Position numbers and translations under genes: made by a program. From Diatrype stigma (Eukaryota > Ascomycota > Sordariomycetes > Xylariales > Diatrypaceae): DNA of 64,000 nt. The stretch is from contig JAKJXP020000002.1 of assembly GCA_022225965.2 (NCBI GenBank), positions 372,001 to 436,000 on the forward strand, read 5' to 3'. Below are positions 58,533-64,000 of this stretch, piece after piece (within the stretch, counting starts at the first letter, position 1; the number at the start of each line of letters is the position of its first letter). A model generated the notes under the pieces. That model was not told the origin of the DNA and did not search any database. It worked only from the letters and a program-made list of their open reading frames with translations.

Positions 58533-60511
58533 CGTGATAGTGAAATGGGGCTTTGGCTGAAGCGGCTGTCCTTTCCCCTTCCTTTCCTCAAGGGATGGCG
58601 CCGCGCTTCCTAAGTCCCCGGTTAAATTTTTTACAAGGACCGGTCTTTAGAAAGTTTAATGGAATGTCCGTTTGTTTATAACGTTCTCCGGGACGATACC
58701 TAGGAGAGTTCTAGTAGTATACGTATAAGGAGACCAGCAGGCTGCATAGGGTGGTTTAAATACGTTCCGATCCGAATAGTCAGTGCCTAAATTCACGATA
58801 AAAATAGCCAGGCTTATGTATCCCACGTATAGACACCCGCAGACAGGTTACGTACGACATACGCACCTTATGCATGTGAGAACCAGTAAGCTCATAGAGA
58901 GTTAAAGTTAAAGCTACATCGGAATCTATGAGAAACGGGTGGCTCAAGCAATGCCAATCAGGTACCTATCAGGCCACGAGAAACAATACAGGGCGGAGAA
59001 AAGCATAACGGCTCATGTCCTTGGCTTGGTAGGCAACAGCGAAATGATAACTGGAGCAGCCGATTTCGATTCGGTGCAGCGCCACTGTCAAGGAAACTTG
59101 CTACGTGGGGTCCAGATCGGCATGCCTTGTTGGTTGAATACGCGGATACGCAAGTAGCTACGAAGTATCTGGCTGGCTATTAAGGCCAAATGATGAAGCC
59201 AAATTCTGAATACCGTGCCTTTAAGATGCTGGCTAGGATAGCTGAAATTGATATTCAACTTTAATTATATAATACGCCTCACTCCCCATTACCACCTAGA
59301 GCGTACCCATTCATTCTCCTTTCATTTCCCTTCCAACCTCGAGGGTAGTGTCACTCACTTCGTAGGCCCCATGATGACGTGACCAACGTATCGTATCACC
59401 TTAAGCCTACCACACAGCTACTCAACCACTTGGGCAGTCTCACCACGTACTCACTCACCAGTCCATCAAGGGATTCGACCGAGCGAATTGGCAGAGCAAA
59501 CAACCTTCATTGAATTCATTCCTATTATGCAGTAGTGGTATCATGTCTTAGGTATAGTAAACTAACAGGACTGAGTAGAACGGCGGCTTGCAAGTGGGCA
59601 TCTACACCTGTATTTGCGACAACCAGAAACGCCTGTACTTAAGTCGCACGTACAAAGCGCAAGCAAACATATATGACAAGAGGAAAGAAGCAAAAGAAAG
59701 AAAGGATGCAGCAGGCAGGCAGACCCAGCTGGGGGGCGATCTGCCTAGGGAATGTAGTCAAGAGAACAAAAGGAAAAAGGAGGGGGGGCCGGACAAACAG
59801 TAAATCAGTTGGTCGGTCTGTCCAACAACAGAATGCGTTTATGGGGGTTTTGTTCCGCGCCGCGCCGCTATGCCTATCAATTCCGTCCCATGCGCACAAA
59901 TGAAAGGCGTGCTTGTCTCCTCAACCAGTGATACAACCCGTCATCATCAGCTAGCCAGGGGACCCAGCCGGTAGGTCACCCTGGATGAAGCAGGATTGGC
60001 CCTATAAGCAAGGGAACGACCCTCTTGCCTGTGCCAGTCCTGGCTGTCCCGAGAAATATCCAGGGGGAGTGACCGGTGGTACAGAAGCAATGCCACGTCC
60101 TTTCCTTGGATCTCGCCGTGATCAGTCTCGAATAGTACTTGATTTGTGACAGGGGCGCGTTGTAGGCCCCGGCCAGAATTTGCTTCCCCTTTTCTTCGGC
60201 CACCACAACATTCAGCATGTCGTTGAACAGTCGAGTTGCGAGCTTAGGCTAACTGGGTTTGAACGAAGCTCCTCGGTGAATGTTGTAACCGCAACTCCAC
60301 AAACCCATGCATTAACGCCCTTAAAATCCTCATCTATCTGAATCGCATTGTAGAAATGTGGAAAAAGATATCAATCGCCCGCTTCTGCTTGGTAATTCTG
60401 CTCAACCTCCCCCACCCCTTGCTCGATATATTGTTGGAACTAGCCGCGTGTGGTTGGAAGTGAATGCTCGGCGCACTGGTGACCTTTAGATGAAACGGCG
60501 CCGAAGTTCAT
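58533..60511. other. Intergenic region
   Basis: 2.0 kb between the HET-like promoter and the 3' end of MSS4. No coding-like ORF or recognisable element. Confidence 0.5.
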
Positions 60512-63444
60512 TCATTTGGGCAATGGTGGAAGGTCCTTCTCCAGACTGTTGCGGTTGATCGTCCCAATACTTTTCCTCCCCATATCGATATAGCTAGTTT
60601 TAGGGGGTGTAGGCGGCCCCCTACCCCCTATCCCGTGAGGGCCCAGGTCCGTATACCCATCATCTCGTTGTGAGGGAGTGTACGGTCTAGGCCCGCTCCG
60701 GCTTTGACCACGAACCGACCCAGCCTCAGCTGTCTCTTCCACGACCGGAAGTACGGCGTTTGAGTTAGGCCTTCCGACAGTCGCGATTGTCCGCTCTGGT
60801 ACTTGATCCTCCTTAGCAACGTCTTTCTCATTCTTGGTTGCTTTTCGCATAGCTTTCTCTACGGTAGGGTTCGACTCGGGCGATAGTGGACTTTTCATAC
60901 CTGGAGGGGGTGGGGGTAAGTAAGTAGGAGCTGGTGGTGCCTGATCATTGGCTTGTGCACTTGAGTCGCTAGCCTGCGCTGCTGCCGCAGCAGCCTCGCG
61001 ATCGCGCGCATCCCGTTCAGCTTCCTCCGGCGACATGGTAATGCCACACATGAAGTTGATGAACCGCTCGCCATAATTATGCGGTGGAAGCGCCGAAATT
61101 TGCGAGCGATCCTGCGACAGGCCTTTCCAGAAGTGCTCTATCTTCTTGATGATGCCATACTAAAACCCCAGTTAGTTCATGCTTTGGCTATTATTGCTGT
61201 AATATGATGGGGAACTTACGTGTGTTAGACAGTCGATGACACCAAGATAATAGACCTCCTCGCCACTGGTGTTATCTTCGTGCGTAGCTCGCAAACCGCC
61301 GTCATCGCTGTAGAACAACCCGCCGCGACTATGCCCCTCCTCGAGCTCACTCGGCATCCGTTCTGGGGTTTCGTCCAGAGGAACCGGCCTTTCAGACTTG
61401 ACCATCTGTCTGAGCTCTCTCGCCTTGCGTGCACTTTCCAATTTCGACGGTGTCCGCATGAGCATGGGATTTGGGTCATCAGATGACGATTCACGCCCGG
61501 GGTTGAAGACCTTCAGAGTCTTGTCCCGGAGATTCTCCTCGTTCCCTTTCCGCAAATCGTGTATGCCTATTAGAAGAGAATAGTCCATGATACCCAGCTT
61601 CTGGAGCAGTCGCACATCCTGTTGAAGCTGTTTCATGAACAGTTGTTTTTTCTGAAGACCCAATTCAAGATGGCGCTTCCGTCGGAGCCAGTTGAGATCC
61701 TTAAGTGTGGCCCGAGGGTTCTTCTCTAAGTTCTCTTCTTTATAGTCTCGTCCTACCGTCGAGCCTTTCAAATCGAAGGTGGTGTGGATGTCCCGGTGAG
61801 GAGGGAATAAGTTGTTCATGACGACAAAGTGAATCTTCTTCCCATAAGGCATCTTCACGCGATGTAAGCCATAGAACTGGGATAGGAGCGTGTTGGGATT
61901 ATCGATGACGTGGTTGTAGTAGTCCTTCAGGATTTTGCGCAGGAATTTGTGCTCGGCGTGGTGAATGGTCTTGATGATATATTTGTAGTCTCGGGAGAAG
62001 TAGAAGAAACTACCACTCTTTCCTGGGGAACCAAGCTCTGACAGAATGTATTTTCCTGTAAGGGACATCAAGTAGTCGGCAGGGTCCAATCTAAAGAGAG
62101 CACGCAGATGTCGGAAGACCCAGGGCGCATAATCCTTGAACTTGAAGTCATACTTGGCCGATGGTACCAATTCATTCCCAGCGCTGTTCGTTGTTCATTA
62201 ATCATCTATGATCATAGAGTGGAGTAAAATGCATCGGTGTAGATTTGGGATGGGGAATACACCTACATGTCAAATGTTGACTTCTGCTTGGCTTGGAAAT
62301 CTGCATCAGTTAAGGGACGGTCGAGTTTGGCATTGGTGCGGGAAACAGATACGCGAATGCCTGTCAACATGTTGTATGCTGTTTCCCAGTTGGCGTGCTT
62401 CTCGTCGACTTTAGTTCCGACTAGGACCTTATCGTCATCTTCTTCCTCTCGCCTTTTCCGCCTTGCACGCTTTTGCCTGTATGCCTCAGTCCACCGTGCT
62501 GCATCGTCGTCGGGCAAGACTTCGTCGCGATGAATTTCTGAATGTATCGAACGCGTGTTGCGCCGACCAAGGCTTAGTGAAGGTCCTCGACCACCTGAAC
62601 CGACGGTGGGGGAAAAGCGGCCAGTTGCATAGGCACCGTCGTTGGGAGCGTCCTTACCAATAGAGTTTCGATTATTCTGGGCTGGTCTTGGGACCTCTAG
62701 GGTATGACGCTGTCGCAACGCATTTGGCGGCGGGGCTTGAAGACTGGGTGTGGAGGCCGAACCACCGTAGTGAGCTGGTGACGAATATCTCTGGGGAGCC
62801 GTTGCCTGGCGTTGAACTCCGTCAGGTGTTAGTGATGAAGTTGCAGCAGACGTAGAGATATCGCCGTTAGGAGCTTGGAATTCAATGGGGGTTTGCTGTA
62901 TGGAATTATGGGCAGAGGATGGCACGGGGCTTCGATCGTCTTGGGAATTTGGCATGTTTGCGGAAGGCTGTTGACTTCTAGACACCGGAACTCCGTTCAC
63001 TAGAGGGCCTTCGCCATCAACCGTAGGTGTAGGCAAGGATCTCTCGGTGGCGGAATTTGAGTTTGGGCCATAGCCATTTCGGTCACCGTTGAGCCCACTG
63101 TTGCCGTTCAGGCCAACTAATGAAGGTTTGCTCGATCTACCATTAGGCAAGGGCTTCATATTACCGACGGCGTTGTCAGATGGGTACGAGGATAGGGATG
63201 TATGAGAGCGATCCCCATTCATGCCGTTGACCGGCACTCTCGGGCCCGAGGAACCGGAGGATGAGTTGTCGTCAAAGCTGCTCTCATTCGACACTTGACG
63301 ATGAATAGTAGTGGACAGTCCTTTCTGGGCAAACTTGTCCTTGTGAAAGGCTGAATCGTCGTCGTAATCAGGGTTATTGAGATGAACTACGCCGGCATTC
63401 GAATAATCAACGGGCGTGTTCTCACTGTTAACGAACGAGGGCAT
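60512..63444 (-). CDS. MSS4: Phosphatidylinositol-4-phosphate 5-kinase (Mss4 type)
   Basis: Exons 63444-62267, 62183-61220 and 61159-60512 encode 929 aa. A Ser/Gly/Asn-rich regulatory region covers residues 1-320. The basic run [16 protein letters not shown] follows and may serve as nuclear-localisation or membrane contact. The PIPK catalytic core begins near 400 ([19 protein letters not shown]). The core motifs are [20 protein letters not shown] (ATP Lys464), [10 protein letters not shown] (529-538) and [12 protein letters not shown] (591-602). Across intron 2 comes [20 protein letters not shown], with the metal-binding Asp710 and the basic activation loop that selects PI4P. The enzyme makes PI(4,5)P2 at the plasma membrane, controlling actin, endocytosis and cell-wall signalling. 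The tail is Ala/Pro-rich and disordered. Unspliced RNA stops at once after exon 1 (ATG TAG). Confidence 0.95.
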
Positions 63445-64000
63445 ATTTCGTTATTGCCTTAGCTGCTGCTGCTGCCGCTGCCGCTGCTTGTAGTACGACG
63501 CTCCCAGCTCCGTTTCACTTTTTAGCGAGCGTTCATGCCAAAAAGTCCGTCTATCGGGTTGCCAGGTACGTCTGATCAACTTCAGTTTGTGGTCTGCTTC
63601 TCGATTAATCCCTATCGCACACTAATCTAGGATCCGTACTCGGCTCGATAGAAGGGGATGCGTGATGTGTTGAGTACGGTCGGTCGGTCCGTGTGGCGGG
63701 CGATGTTTATTGAAAGAATGAGATTAGAGGCAATTCGCTATGATAATTCCGAAGTATGTGTTTATAAAATCGAAGCAAGAAATGAATCCGTCGTGAATCG
63801 TCTATTGTCGGTGTTCGTGTTGGCGGTGTTGGCGATGATTCCAGTGCGTATGCGTAGGTGAAGTGATTCAGGATGAGAACTTCAAATCGGGCCTAAATCA
63901 ATCAAGAAAAGGAAGCTGATAATACGAAACAACCAGTCGGCCCTCCCGGAGACTTGTGCCTTGTGCCTCGTGTATGTGTGCAAAGGAGCAACGTTTGGTT
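63445..64000. other. Upstream region of MSS4
   Basis: About 560 bp. A GCN trinucleotide tract (GCTGCTGCTGCTGCCGCTGC, 63462-63488 region) lies in the likely MSS4 leader within 45 bp of the ATG. Otherwise no gene seen up to the window end. Confidence 0.5.

Noticed and set aside
56359..58560. Several 70-160-codon plus-strand ORFs opposite the HET-like gene
   Set aside because: They come from CAC/CCG-type simple sequence in the long minus-strand gene. None has ordered protein features.

Overview
This window looks like nuclear DNA of a filamentous ascomycete (Pezizomycotina, most likely a Sordariomycete). The genes carry short introns (about 55-120 bp) with GTANGT-type donors, CTAAC/CTGAC-like branch sites and CAG/TAG acceptors. 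The families are also typical of such fungi: a HET-domain protein, a 2EXR protein, an F-box/ankyrin protein, secreted GH11 and GH16 glycosidases, a mannitol dehydrogenase, a Zn2Cys6 regulator and an intron-bearing tRNA-Pro. I could not run any search, so species level is not attempted. All exon boundaries were joined by eye.

Layout. 1-5.3 kb: an alpha/beta hydrolase (-) and a four-exon MARVEL-type membrane protein (+). 5.9-8.8 kb: an F-box/ankyrin protein (+) and a two-exon NADP-mannitol dehydrogenase (-). 11.3-15.7 kb: the mitochondrial ABC exporter Atm1 with a short overlapping upstream ORF, a tRNA-Pro(AGG), and a four-exon SDR. 15.7-24.1 kb is an 8.4-kb gene desert with microsatellites and an assembly gap between poly-G and poly-C runs. 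It ends at the promoter of a tiny three-exon secreted peptide precursor with Kex2 sites. 24.5-31.5 kb holds one small conserved-looking protein and one frameshifted gene relic. 31.5-34.7 kb: a GH11 xylanase and a GH16 glucanase-type enzyme. 35.7-38.6 kb: a 2EXR protein and a membrane-anchored 3-beta-HSD/epimerase-type SDR.

39.2-48.5 kb is the densest functional group. An NCS1 permease and a PfkB-like kinase are divergently transcribed from one 545-bp region. They are followed by a membrane-anchored alpha/beta hydrolase, a seven-span membrane protein and a Zn2Cys6 transcription factor. This could be a small uptake-and-metabolism locus with its own regulator, but that is inference from order and family only.

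49.3-54.3 kb: a DltE-like SDR converging on a stand-alone thioesterase, an APH-type phosphotransferase and a small Cys-rich protein. 55.5-58.5 kb: a diverged 1023-aa HET-like protein full of low-complexity inserts. 60.5-63.4 kb: the Mss4-type phosphatidylinositol-4-phosphate 5-kinase.

The best candidates for something undescribed are the 67-aa Kex2-processed secreted precursor (24144-24489), the permease/kinase/regulator neighbourhood, and the overlapping uORF on ATM1. No CRISPR array, intact transposon, PKS/NRPS core gene or virus was seen.
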